In this document: piece by piece, positions 14,868-22,574 of the stretch
Numbering within the stretch: the first letter of the stretch is position 1
How the letters are laid out: every line of letters starts with the position of its first letter
Source of the DNA: SZAS-3 sp964386785
GTDB taxonomy: Bacteria > Chlamydiota > Chlamydiia > Chlamydiales > JAAKFR01
Length of the DNA stretch: 23,775 nucleotides
Assembly (NCBI GenBank): GCA_964386785.1
Contig: CAYLUD010000026.1
Location: forward strand, 1 to 23,775
Reading direction: 5' to 3'
Made by a program: the position numbers and the translations under genes
The notes under the pieces: model-generated
The model's input: the letters and a program-made list of their open reading frames with translations, nothing else
What the model was told of the DNA's origin: nothing
Database searches by the model: none

Positions 14868-16892
14868 TCATATAGGATTCTTCTGAGAATACCTTTCTGG
14901 ATCGAAGGTAAATAATCCACTTAATTCCTGCGCTGTGATTGGCTTCCTTCCCTTATCAAACCCAGCACGCAATCCACGAACTAATCCATCAATTTGATCT
15001 TCTTTTAAATCTTTATATTTTAATAAATTTTCTTTAATTTCCTCAACAGAATTGATGCTATATTTAATGCCCTGATAACTGATTGTATTTAATTTGTTTG
15101 GATCTGATGGTTGCGATTCTTGTTGAGGAAGTTCTCCAACAAATAGTTGATATATTGTACTACAAACAGCAAACACATCAGATGTCGATTCGGAATAGAA
15201 AAAAGTGTTATGCGCTGTTTCCGGTGATACAGATTGATGTGTATAGATTCCCCTGCTTATCGCATCTAAACATTGCAAACGAAATTCCGGGGTAACAAGG
15301 AAAGCCTGGTTGAGGTCAGGAATCCAAGTCTTTGGGTGACGCGGTTCAGTAGGGTGATCCATCATACCAGCAAAATCGGCTAAATAAGCCCTATATTGTT
15401 GTGTCGATTCACTGTAATCAACCAAAATATTTTGAGGTTTTATGTCCCCATGAGTGAAGAGATTGCTATGAAGATAGGCTAATCCATGGAATATTTGTCC
15501 TGCTATTTCTTTCTTTTCTTCGACAGGCACAGACTTGCCTACCTTTTCTAAATCCACCCCTCCATAGAGACGGCCCCAGTGACATCGATATCTCACTGGA
15601 TTGTTTCCATGATCTTGCAGGATTACTGTTTTGAAAAGTTCTTTTTTTGGATATTCCAATTCATTTTCTAAACTATTGACCTGCAAAGGATTCTGAATCC
15701 CTGGGATCATTTGCTTTCCTTGATGGATGCGACGTAGGTTCTGGTACTCCACAAGTATCATATCACTTTGCTCATTAAAAGGAGTCCAATCAATTACTTC
15801 AGGCTCTCCTTCTTTACATTCGCTTGAGCTTATATCAGGCAACAAATTTGGATCAGGTTTAGGCAATTTAATCGCAGCATATGGGTCTAGGGGGTCTGTC
15901 AATTCCCCTGTCATCAGATTGACAGTATGAAATACGAGCCCCGAACTACCCTCACCTAGTAATTTTCCCCAACACCCATACATCTTTAAATCCGTTCCTG
16001 ATAGTACGGTTAACACGCGAATATGGGGAGCAATAGCGTATATCATGCTCATGCGCCTGGATGTGTCGGATTCGTTGTGTTGTATATTTTTTAGGGATGT
16101 AGAATGAGCAATTGCTTGCTGTATCGTTTTCTTAACGATAGCAAGCTGCTGATCGTTGAATTGTTTCACTTCTCCCCGGGGATTCGTGTATGAGAGCTGA
16201 TCTATTGCCCCTAGTTTATCTATAGCTTGATTCGCTTTCTCTCGTATCTCCTTCCATTTTTCTAAAGCCATGTTATCAGGTACAAGCAGAGCCGCCGGAG
16301 CGAATGGTATCCCCTCTTTAAGTAAACTAGCTGGAGAGATTCCAAAATCTTGGATCAGTTGTATGGCTTGGTTCCATCCATTCACCACATCATTACGTGC
16401 TTCGTTCGGAACATTTTCTAAAAAATGTACCACATCGGTCACGGGCAACCCAAACACACGAGCTGCTGTAGCGCAACTCTCTACATCCTGTGGGTTAAAC
16501 TTGACAGTATCGCAATAATAAGAAAATCTTTTAATTTCTACTTTAGGATCTCGTACAATCTTATATGCAAAGGCTATCCCAGCTATTCGTGCAATCTCGG
16601 GAGAAGGAGGGCCTTCCAACTCCCCAACTACATCGGAAGAAGGAGTGTCTTCCAACTCCCGAACTACAACAGACTTACTAATAACTACAAATCGATGCCC
16701 TTCATTCTCAATGACATCCCCAGTAAACTTCCCTAAGATACGAAATATCGAATCTAAAAAATTCCAACGACGGATATGTACATCCAGCCCTACGAAATTC
16801 GTTAGCGGCCCTGTTATTATCTGATTCGAAAAAGGTCGAACCCGGTAACCCCCGTTACTTTCAATAACGCACCCCCTATTTTGCGTCATCAC
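14868..16892 (-). CDS. Ser/Thr protein kinase with a long unrecognised N-terminal region
   Basis: In this 674-residue protein the C-terminal half (about 300-660) is a eukaryote-like kinase domain. It has a glycine loop GEGSSGLV at 313-320, the ATP lysine K342 in YAAIKLP, the catalytic loop HGDIKPQNIL at 481-490 (D483, K485, N488; HGD for HRD), DFA at 506-508 in place of DFG, TPE at 534-536, and the helix F aspartate D572 in TSDVFAVCS. Catalytic residues are intact, so it should be active; Gly-to-Ala in DFG is a conservative oddity. Residues 1-300 match nothing I recognise and contain a 12-residue near-duplication at about 78-101. No membrane segment is obvious, so it is not a PASTA-type PknB; it could be cytosolic or a secreted effector. 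It is AT-rich and monocistronic. Confidence 0.85.
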   Translation of the reverse strand: MMTQNRGCVIESNGGYRVRPFSNQIITGPLTNFVGLDVHIRRWNFLDSIFRILGKFTGDVIENEGHRFVVISKSVVVRELEDTPSSDVVGELEGPPSPEIARIAGIAFAYKIVRDPKVEIKRFSYYCDTVKFNPQDVESCATAARVFGLPVTDVVHFLENVPNEARNDVVNGWNQAIQLIQDFGISPASLLKEGIPFAPAALLVPDNMALEKWKEIREKANQAIDKLGAIDQLSYTNPRGEVKQFNDQQLAIVKKTIQQAIAHSTSLKNIQHNESDTSRRMSMIYAIAPHIRVLTVLSGTDLKMYGCWGKLLGEGSSGLVFHTVNLMTGELTDPLDPYAAIKLPKPDPNLLPDISSSECKEGEPEVIDWTPFNEQSDMILVEYQNLRRIHQGKQMIPGIQNPLQVNSLENELEYPKKELFKTVILQDHGNNPVRYRCHWGRLYGGVDLEKVGKSVPVEEKKEIAGQIFHGLAYLHSNLFTHGDIKPQNILVDYSESTQQYRAYLADFAGMMDHPTEPRHPKTWIPDLNQAFLVTPEFRLQCLDAISRGIYTHQSVSPETAHNTFFYSESTSDVFAVCSTIYQLFVGELPQQESQPSDPNKLNTISYQGIKYSINSVEEIKENLLKYKDLKEDQIDGLVRGLRAGFDKGRKPITAQELSGLFTFDPERYSQKNPI
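16601..16670 (-). repeat. 36-bp tandem duplication within the kinase gene
   Basis: Two adjacent copies, 16601-16636 and 16637-16670, differ at four of the first 32 aligned positions and have a period of 36 bases (12 codons). The protein segments are VVRELEDTPSS and VVGELEGPPSP. Being in frame, the duplication does not disturb the gene. It probably forms an acidic, Pro/Ser-rich flexible linker. Confidence 0.7.
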
Positions 16893-16936
16893 AGTATATA
16901 AATATTATTGTACAAACATCAGTGAAAACCAGTCAA

Positions 16937-16964
16937 TTTGTTATAAAAAAATGTTTTATATAAA
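16937..16964 (+). promoter_or_regulatory. possible promoter of the DUF5993-like/dsbB pair
   Basis: TTTGTT (16937-16942), 16 bases, TATAAA (16959-16964), in an AT-rich 98-base gap between the divergently transcribed kinase and the small membrane-protein gene. The predicted transcript would start about 20 bases before the ATG at 16991. Confidence 0.35.
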
Positions 16965-16990
16965 TCTGCAATTTGAGAGAGATAGAATAT

Positions 16991-17143
16991 ATGGCAACAT
17001 TATTCGCTTTACTCTTTCTTAGTATTCTTCTCACTTTATGGAAAAAACCCAAATGGGCCATTTTGGCTCTTATTGTGGTCCTCGTTGGAGGAATTGTGTT
17101 GTTTTCTTTTTATATGACCTCAAACCTAAAAATTCGGTGGTAA
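16991..17143 (+). CDS. DUF5993-like small membrane protein
   Basis: This 50-residue protein has two hydrophobic segments (about 2-16 and 22-42) separated by the basic turn WKKPKW, ending FYMTSNLKIRW. Size, two-helix layout, the MTS-x-L tail and the position directly before dsbB match the DUF5993 family, which I recall as commonly encoded beside dsbB. Its role is unknown; a partner or stabiliser of DsbB is inference from the pairing. A GAGAGAGAT sequence before the ATG is a weak ribosome binding site. Three bases separate its stop from the dsbB start. Confidence 0.7.
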   Translation: MATLFALLFLSILLTLWKKPKWAILALIVVLVGGIVLFSFYMTSNLKIRW

Positions 17144-17146
17144 TCC

Positions 17147-17653
17147 GTGGCTCATTGGGAAAAAAACCTTTGTTCAATTGAGATTTTGATTTTTTCTTGC
17201 GTTCTTTTGGGAGCTCTATGTATTCAATATTTTCACCACGAAACACCCTGTGTTCTTTGTTTTCTGCAGCGAATCGCAATGACTGGTACAGCTATCTCCC
17301 TGCTTTTTAACGTCTATTTGGTACCATCACGTCGGTTGTATGGATTAGCAATCCTATTTGCAATTTTCGGCTCATTTGTCGCATTGCGTCAAGTGGCTCT
17401 GCATGTATGTCCGTCCTTCGATACCTTTGGATCCCCTTTCCTAGGGCTTTCTTTGTATACCTGGTCGTTCATCGTGTTTGCTTGCAGCATTACATATAAC
17501 AGTCTGATTCTACTCTTCTGGGGCGACGAAAAAACACATGTCACCCCACTCAATGCCTTAGGTATTACAGCAATCGTCTTACTTGCTACCGCGACACTCT
17601 GGAATCTGGTAGCTGCCGTGCAGGTCTGCGGTTGGCTCGCCTGCTCTAGGTAA
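17147..17653 (+). CDS. dsbB: disulfide bond formation protein B (DsbB)
   Basis: This inner-membrane quinone reductase reoxidises the periplasmic thiol oxidase DsbA. The 168-residue protein has four predicted membrane helices and the first-loop redox pair C35-x-x-C38 in TPCVLCFLQR, which is diagnostic. The second periplasmic loop, HVCPSFDTFGSPFLGLSLYTW, has only one cysteine (C88), where E. coli DsbB has two (C104, C130). The second pair used for transfer to DsbA is therefore incomplete. It starts at GTG (17147) with GGTGG six bases before, coupled to the DUF5993-like gene. It ends one base from the convergent aminopeptidase gene. Disulfide chemistry matters in Chlamydiae, whose outer membrane proteins are cysteine cross-linked. 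Confidence 0.9.
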   Translation: MAHWEKNLCSIEILIFSCVLLGALCIQYFHHETPCVLCFLQRIAMTGTAISLLFNVYLVPSRRLYGLAILFAIFGSFVALRQVALHVCPSFDTFGSPFLGLSLYTWSFIVFACSITYNSLILLFWGDEKTHVTPLNALGITAIVLLATATLWNLVAAVQVCGWLACSR

Positions 17654-17654
17654 C

Positions 17655-18803
17655 TTATTGGATCGGTAACAAATCGTGCAATTCAGGTAAGAGCCATTGA
17701 CCCGATGAAAAGATCTCTTGACCATCGGCTGCAATGGTGCCACCGCGACGCAGATCACAAATCATATCCCAGTGTAATCCAGATTGGTTCTTATTTCCCG
17801 TTTCTGGATACCCCATTCCTAGAGCTGCATGGAATGTACCACCAAGCTTCTCATCTAACAGAATATTATGCGTAAAGGTATCAATGCGATCATTCATACC
17901 GATCGCAATCTCTCCTAAGGTAGAGGCTCCTGGGTCTTGCTGAATCATTGCCTTAAGGAATGCTTCATTTTTACTTGCTGTTGCAGACACTACACGACCT
18001 TTCTCAAACACTAAGGTAACATCTTCCACCAAGGTATGGTGTAAAATTGCAGGATACGTATAACGTACCACCCCATTAATTCCTCCATCCGCAGCAGATA
18101 AATTTGGTCCTGTGAAGACCTCCCCGTCTGGAAAATTACGTCGTCCACAGGAGTTAAGCCAGGTCATACCCGCTACATTAACCTCTAAATCAGTACCCTC
18201 AGAGGAGCGAAAACGCAGTTTTTGTTTTGGATTCAGAAAATCAATGAGTTTGGCCTGTCGTTTTTCTTGCAATTTCCAAGCAGCAATAGGATCGACTTGA
18301 TCTAAGAATGCAGCTCGATGTATGAATTGTTGATACTGCTCCAATCCCATATTCGCTTCTTGAGCTAAGGCTTCCGTAGGGCAGATCGATACCACCCAGC
18401 CTAAGTCGCCCGCTGCAGATCGCTCCATCGTTTTTGCTAATAAAGGAGCTCGCGCTTTGGATGCTAGAGCCATCCTAGCAGGATCCATGCGACATAGGGC
18501 TCTAGCATTTGTAGGGGCAATGATGCGGATACGCCGATCTACAGTCTCTGTGAGATATCGGACAGTGGGATTGACTGTAGCGAGCTGTGCTTCTGAGGCC
18601 ATGGTATAAAAAACCTCATCCCACCTTTGATTAGAAAACAAAGCTGTTACTTCTGTACCAGCCATGATACATTCCGCATACAAAGCATCGTATAATGCCA
18701 TACCCCCAGAGTCGCCAGTCATCCACACATGGTGACCAGGTTTGACCCCAAGCGAATAATGCACAAGTAATTGGGCTAATTTTTTATAAGAAAATGAGTT
18801 CAT
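17655..18803 (-). CDS. M29-family metalloaminopeptidase (AmpS/AmpT type)
   Basis: This 382-residue cytoplasmic exopeptidase removes N-terminal residues from peptides. The two-metal ligands of family M29 are visible in order: E228 in NFPDGEVFTGP, E298 in TLGEIAIGMN, H325 in GGTFHAALGMGYPE, and H344 and D346 in SGLHWDMI. The N-terminal domain (VKPGHHVWMTGD) is also typical. The length is close to the usual 370-410. GGAG eight bases before the ATG supports the start. It is divergent from the TM2 gene with only 30 bases between starts. Confidence 0.92.
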   Translation of the reverse strand: MNSFSYKKLAQLLVHYSLGVKPGHHVWMTGDSGGMALYDALYAECIMAGTEVTALFSNQRWDEVFYTMASEAQLATVNPTVRYLTETVDRRIRIIAPTNARALCRMDPARMALASKARAPLLAKTMERSAAGDLGWVVSICPTEALAQEANMGLEQYQQFIHRAAFLDQVDPIAAWKLQEKRQAKLIDFLNPKQKLRFRSSEGTDLEVNVAGMTWLNSCGRRNFPDGEVFTGPNLSAADGGINGVVRYTYPAILHHTLVEDVTLVFEKGRVVSATASKNEAFLKAMIQQDPGASTLGEIAIGMNDRIDTFTHNILLDEKLGGTFHAALGMGYPETGNKNQSGLHWDMICDLRRGGTIAADGQEIFSSGQWLLPELHDLLPIQ

Positions 18804-18833
18804 CGTTGTTCTCCAAACAATACATGTCGTATC

Positions 18834-19052
18834 ATGGGAATTATGAGAAATATTCGCAATGTGAATTGGCTACTGTGTCTGATCATGTCCGTGTTATTTG
18901 GAGCATTTGGTGTGGATCGCTTCATGATGGGACAAATTGGATGGGGGATACTGAAACTCATTACGGCAGGATTCGGCGGTATTTGGTGGATCGTAGATAT
19001 CGTTCTAATTGCAACTAGGTACCCATTCCGCAATGTCCATTGGGTGGACTAG
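18834..19052 (+). CDS. TM2-domain small membrane protein
   Basis: The 72-residue protein is a single TM2 domain: a first helix (WLLCLIMSVLFGAFGVDRFM), a short conserved turn with G-x-D-R-F and G-Q-x-x-x-G, and a second helix (GGIWWIVDIVLIATRY) with the W-x-x-x-D pattern. TM2 proteins are widespread and mostly uncharacterised. A second in-frame ATG at 18843 could be the start instead; neither has a strong ribosome binding site. Its last 38 bases overlap the 3' end of the convergent gene. Confidence 0.82.
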   Translation: MGIMRNIRNVNWLLCLIMSVLFGAFGVDRFMMGQIGWGILKLITAGFGGIWWIVDIVLIATRYPFRNVHWVD

Positions 19053-20040
19053 GAGACCTGTATGAAAAATGCCAAGGTCCTACGATTCTTGGATCTTTTT
19101 GGGTACAGGTGACAAGAAAGTGCGCTCCCCAAAAATCTTGCTCCCCATTGACTGGATGAATTTCCATATATCCTGATTCTGCACATAAATCAACTTCTAC
19201 GACACCGGATTCGCCTCGAAATTCAATAGGCTGAATAGGTCCAAAATACCGATCTAAAGAGCGAGCACGCAGTCCTTGACACCGCGCAACGACGCAGCGA
19301 TCACCGATGCCCAGAATAGTCCAATGACGAGGCATCTGAGAACCCACGATCGACGCACGAGTCGATAAACCAGTTTCATCTAAGGTATGCTGCACCTCGA
19401 TCCAGCTATCACTATATCCTGCATCACGAAGCCAAGATAAACCTGTATGCCGAGGGTGAGTAGTGGCCAGTCGATTCACATATCGATACGATGCACCCTG
19501 TGTAGTCCAATCCCAAGGCTTTCCTGCAATGCCGAATTGCGATATATCTCCAAGAGGTGAAAGCTGAGGTCCAAATGAAAGAACACCTACACTACCAAAT
19601 AGATAGCACCCGAGACCTGTCATACAGCCAGATCCCGTGATCATTTGGACACCTCCAGATCTTGCGTGACGCACCATACCCAAGATAGGATCTTCTACGA
19701 TTTCAGGAGCATCTGGAAAACCTAACCTCTCAAACAATCGATCCGTCTGCTCTTGAGCGAGATCTAAGATACCGCTATGTTCTTGATTCCAAAGAGATGC
19801 AATTAGCTTGCCATGAGAATCGCATAATAAACGCTGAAACCGAGCCAGCTCTAGAGCCTTCTCTTGTTTCCCTTGATCCAAATAGACACAGGCTAATCGG
19901 GCGTGAGCATAAGGATAGGGCATCCCCCCCCAAGCAAAATAACCCTTAGGGTAGAGCAAAGCTCCTCCCGAAGGGCTAGTAATGATCTCATCAGAGGTAT
20001 CCCAAGGATCTTGCAATGTCCACATATTCGCTTTATCCAT
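19015..20040 (-). CDS. conserved chlamydial hypothetical protein (CT266-like)
   Basis: The function of this 341-residue protein is unknown. Residues 43-75 read like one tetratricopeptide-type helix pair (YAHARLACVYLDQGKQEKAL). The remainder is rich in Gly, Trp and predicted beta strands (for example GIAGKPWDWTTQGASYRYV), without recognised catalytic motifs, signal peptide or membrane segment. It lies directly downstream of an HU/IHF gene, as CT266 does beside ihfA in C. trachomatis as I recall, which is the basis for the name. No ribosome binding site is evident before the ATG at 20040; the second Met (residue 6) is an alternative. The 44-base gap suggests cotranscription with the HU/IHF gene. 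Confidence 0.75.
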   Translation of the reverse strand: MDKANMWTLQDPWDTSDEIITSPSGGALLYPKGYFAWGGMPYPYAHARLACVYLDQGKQEKALELARFQRLLCDSHGKLIASLWNQEHSGILDLAQEQTDRLFERLGFPDAPEIVEDPILGMVRHARSGGVQMITGSGCMTGLGCYLFGSVGVLSFGPQLSPLGDISQFGIAGKPWDWTTQGASYRYVNRLATTHPRHTGLSWLRDAGYSDSWIEVQHTLDETGLSTRASIVGSQMPRHWTILGIGDRCVVARCQGLRARSLDRYFGPIQPIEFRGESGVVEVDLCAESGYMEIHPVNGEQDFWGAHFLVTCTQKDPRIVGPWHFSYRSPSPPNGHCGMGT

Positions 20041-20084
20041 TGGGATGCATATTCAGAACTCGTAATCCAAATCAATGGGTCTTT

Positions 20085-20378
20085 CTATTTGACTTTCTCA
20101 ATCAAACGACGCATTTTCTTACCTGGAGTAAACTTCACAGCTCGTCGTGCAGGAATTTGTATTGGCACCTTAGCATTTTTTGGATTTCGTCCAATTTTTG
20201 GTTTTCTTTCTACCACTTGCAGCACACCAAAATCTCGAAACTCCAATCGATCACCTTGTGCTAAAGCATCTGTCATACGATCCAAGAAATTTTGGATCAC
20301 AACACGAACATCATTCGGGTGAATACCATGATTTTGTGAAATCGTGGTAATTAGCTTTTTTTTCGTCATTGTACCCAT
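20085..20378 (-). CDS. HU/IHF-family DNA-binding protein
   Basis: This 97-residue nucleoid protein bends DNA as a dimer. The family pattern is clear: an N-terminal helix pair (MTKKKLITTISQ and HPNDVRVVIQNFLDRMTDAL), GDRLEFRDFGVLQVVERK, and the arm RNPKNAKVPIQIPARRAVKF followed by TPGKKMRRLI. The R-N-P arm contains the intercalating proline typical of the family. The start at MGTMTKKK is fixed by AAGGAGG at 20386-20392, seven bases before the ATG, one of the strongest sites in the window. Chlamydial homologues are called ihfA/himD or hup; sequence alone does not decide between HU and IHF. Confidence 0.93.
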   Translation of the reverse strand: MGTMTKKKLITTISQNHGIHPNDVRVVIQNFLDRMTDALAQGDRLEFRDFGVLQVVERKPKIGRNPKNAKVPIQIPARRAVKFTPGKKMRRLIEKVK

Positions 20379-20428
20379 TTGGGCACCTCCTTATCTTAAT
20401 CTTTCTTAACCCAGTCAGATACCAGGAT

Positions 20429-20456
20429 GTATCATTTTGAACCGTATCATATCCAA
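20429..20456 (-). promoter_or_regulatory. possible promoter of the HU/IHF gene
   Basis: On the minus strand TTGGAT (20456-20451), 16 bases, TGATAC (20434-20429). The hexamer lies in the second of two direct repeats of ATGATAC (20450-20444 and 20435-20429) 15 bases apart. The spacing suits a promoter; the repeats could bind a regulator or be chance. Confidence 0.35.
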
Positions 20457-20538
20457 CCCTGTTTTCCATTCAAGTGAATTTTTAAAGGCGTTGCATTTTC
20501 TTAGATTCCCCACACAACCCAATGTGAGATGGCTAATC

Positions 20539-21786
20539 TTATGGGGTAAGGATAACAACAGCGCGTTTTTTCTTACCTACTTGTAACAGGAGATATCGAT
20601 CCCCTATTAGGTCTTTTTCTTCCAAACAAGTCATTGGATCCGTCAAAACATGTTCATTCACAGAAAGACCACCATTCAATACTAAGCGTTTTGCTTCTCC
20701 TTTTGTTTCTACCAAGCCAGCTCGCTGATATAACTCGATCCAAGGGCGCCCTATCACCTCTCCCCTAGGAATCTTGGCATGAGGTAGTGTGTGACTCAGC
20801 GATTCTAAAACCTGAGGAGAAAGAGATATAGATTTTCCGGGCCTAGCTAGATCCGTTACACGCTGCGCCTCTTGCAGTCCCTCTTCTCCATGTACAATGC
20901 GCGTAATTTCTTCTGCGCAACGTTGTTGGACTGTATTCGGCACATAGCCTGGCCGTTGCATCGATTGCTCTAACTCTTCGATTTCCCCTAAATCCAAGAA
21001 GGTTAGCCAACGAAGTAATGTACTTAGATCTGCATCCGGCATACGGTAAAAATATTGATAAAAATCATAGGCAGAAACCTTACTACGATCTAACCACAGA
21101 GTCCCCTCTTCGGATTTGCCAAATTTTTTCCCATCGCTACGCATCAATAGAGGAAAGGTCATCCCATGGACTGTAGCTCCACGCTCTCGACGAACCAGAT
21201 CAATGCCCCCTGTGATATTCCCCCATTGATCACTACCTCCAATCTGAATCGACACTCCAAAATGGTCGTGCAAATACAAAAAATCATAAGCTTGAAGAAT
21301 TTGGTAAGAAAATTCAGTAAAACTCATTCCATTTTCTGATTGTACACGCTGTCGCACGCTATCTTTGCTTAACATAGAGCCTAAGCGAAAGGACTTGCCC
21401 ACATCGCGTAAAAAGGCCAAGCAGCTCATTGTAGAAAGCCAATCATGGTTATTCACAAATTGAATAGGGTCTCGTAAAATCTGCCTCAAAGATCGTGCAA
21501 TACCCTGAGCATTTGCATGCACTTGATCCAAAGTTAGTAAATTTCTTTCTGAGCTCTTGCCGGATGGATCTCCAATCATACCCGTGGCCCCACCCACAAG
21601 AGCTACAACCTCATAACCAAATCGTTGGAACCAGGCAAGACCCATCATAGCCACAAGGTTGCCTACATGCAGAGAATCAGCAGTAGGATCAAATCCTACA
21701 TAGACACGCCCCCCTTCCGGGAAATGAGGTGTCAGATCACGAATAAAATTTCGCTCTTTTAAAAGAGTCACTACAGGGGGTTCCAC
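20539..21786 (-). CDS. tyrS: tyrosyl-tRNA synthetase
   Basis: It charges tRNA-Tyr; the cognate tRNA is encoded at 64-146. The 415-residue class I synthetase has the HIGH signature as HVGN at 40-43 (DSLHVGNL), VGGATGMIGDPSGKSSER, the Tyr-site block QAYDFLYLHDHFGVSIQIGGSDQWGN, and the KMSKS signature as KFGKS at 221-225. A C-terminal S4 RNA-binding domain follows (KRLVLNGGLSVNEHVL). It starts at GTG 21786, preceded eight bases earlier by GAGGT; no in-frame ATG upstream is possible because a stop intervenes. Length and motifs are complete. Confidence 0.96.
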   Translation of the reverse strand: MEPPVVTLLKERNFIRDLTPHFPEGGRVYVGFDPTADSLHVGNLVAMMGLAWFQRFGYEVVALVGGATGMIGDPSGKSSERNLLTLDQVHANAQGIARSLRQILRDPIQFVNNHDWLSTMSCLAFLRDVGKSFRLGSMLSKDSVRQRVQSENGMSFTEFSYQILQAYDFLYLHDHFGVSIQIGGSDQWGNITGGIDLVRRERGATVHGMTFPLLMRSDGKKFGKSEEGTLWLDRSKVSAYDFYQYFYRMPDADLSTLLRWLTFLDLGEIEELEQSMQRPGYVPNTVQQRCAEEITRIVHGEEGLQEAQRVTDLARPGKSISLSPQVLESLSHTLPHAKIPRGEVIGRPWIELYQRAGLVETKGEAKRLVLNGGLSVNEHVLTDPMTCLEEKDLIGDRYLLLQVGKKKRAVVILTP

Positions 21787-21877
21787 AAGCCATTACCTCA
21801 CGCATCATTCTCAGAGAGAAAAAGGACTCTATCAGATCCTTCATCTTTTCTCCCTACTCTTTTTCTACTTGTTGCAA

Positions 21878-21906
21878 TTGAAAAAATAAATTAGAATACG
21901 ATTAAG
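21878..21906 (+). promoter_or_regulatory. possible promoter of the 107-residue orphan gene
   Basis: TTGAAA (21878-21883), 17 bases, ATTAAG (21901-21906), in a very AT-rich stretch of the 151-base gap divergent from tyrS. Another -35 candidate, TTGCAA, lies directly before it at 21872-21877. The ribosome binding site AAGGAG follows about 20 bases later. Confidence 0.3.
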
Positions 21907-21937
21907 TTCATTTCAAAGATTAGTTTAAGGAGTCCTT

Positions 21938-22261
21938 ATGCCCGAAGTTCAAGGTATGTCCCCAGTTTTCCCTCCTCTTTCGAATGGTGATGACATCTTA
22001 AAAAAATTAGAAGCTCAACAAAAAAAGAGTGCGGAAGTCGTAGCAAACATACTTGGAAATCCTGAGACAAATCAAGAACTAACATCTCGCGCAGTCGAAC
22101 GTCTCAGAAAAACACAGCGACCCAGCGAGGGCGTATTACCTGTAACCCCAGAAATCATTTCTGATACTAGTGATCCTGCGATTTTAGCCCTGCGAGAACA
22201 AATCAAATACGACACCTCCTCGGTTGCGCAGCAAAACCTGCATGCAGCACCAAAGGGATAG
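21938..22261 (+). CDS. orphan 107-residue hydrophilic protein, unknown function
   Basis: This protein is not recognised. It is hydrophilic throughout, with no signal peptide, membrane segment or cysteine. Residues 18-60 are predicted helical and charged (ILKKLEAQQKKSAEVV), while the second half is Pro/Ser/Thr-rich and probably loose. The coding call rests on a good ribosome binding site (AAGGAG seven or so bases before the ATG), an AT-rich promoter-like region and a clean frame. Small, soluble, polar proteins next to transposon debris in Chlamydiae are sometimes type III secretion substrates, but nothing here shows that. A hairpin follows the stop. Confidence 0.65.
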   Translation: MPEVQGMSPVFPPLSNGDDILKKLEAQQKKSAEVVANILGNPETNQELTSRAVERLRKTQRPSEGVLPVTPEIISDTSDPAILALREQIKYDTSSVAQQNLHAAPKG

Positions 22262-22269
22262 CTAAATTT

Positions 22270-22285
22270 TTGGATGAACATCCAA
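22270..22285 (+). terminator. hairpin after the 107-residue gene
   Basis: TTGGAT-GAAC-ATCCAA is a perfect 6-bp stem with a four-base loop, nine bases after the stop codon. There is no T-run after it, so it may protect the mRNA end rather than terminate by itself. Confidence 0.3.
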
Positions 22286-22324
22286 CTATTGCATGCACCG
22301 ATTCAAGTTAGAAGTGCCACAATC

Positions 22325-22396
22325 GAAAAGAGCCGATGCACGAGCAAAGGTCTAAAAGTTGCTCATTCTGATAGGGGTTGTTGGGCTTTTTGTTAA
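22325..22396 (+). pseudogene. possible scrap of an IS3-type integrase core
   Basis: One frame reads SRCTSKGLKVAHSDRGC before a TAA at 22394. KGLxVxHSDRG resembles the G-L-x-x-H-S-D-R-G segment with the second catalytic aspartate of IS3/IS481-type transposases. Only about 20 residues match and the flanks do not, so this is at best a small remnant. Confidence 0.25.
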
Positions 22397-22429
22397 ACTA
22401 AGGGTGATGGTTTTTTGACAGAAGGCCCG

Positions 22430-22560
22430 TACGAGCTCAATAGGACGCTCAGTAAGCTTGGTTCCGGCGATTCGAGATTAGGAGAGATCCTTGGTGGAGC
22501 GTCCAAGTTGATGAAGACATCGCGAGCGAGCCCATGCATAGCTCGCGGAGACGATGCGAA
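22430..22560. other. GC-rich segment with long-range complementarity, possible structured RNA
   Basis: This segment, richer in G+C than its surroundings, has two long perfect pairings. GGACGCTC (22443-22450) pairs with GAGCGTCC (22497-22504), and flanking CAA/TTG could extend the stem across a small internal loop. CGCGAGC (22521-22527) pairs with GCTCGCG (22541-22547) around a 13-base loop. Short ORFs cover it on both strands but resemble no protein I know. It could be a fragment of a structured RNA, such as part of a group II intron, or mobile-element DNA. I do not recognise an RNA family. Confidence 0.35.
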
Positions 22561-22574
22561 TGAAGGGGAATGCG

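Noticed and set aside
14755..14886. 43-codon ORF on the plus strand between rpe and the kinase gene
   Set aside because: It has no properly spaced ribosome binding site, overlaps the kinase 3' end in antisense, and resembles no protein I know. It may be chance or a scrap of mobile DNA.
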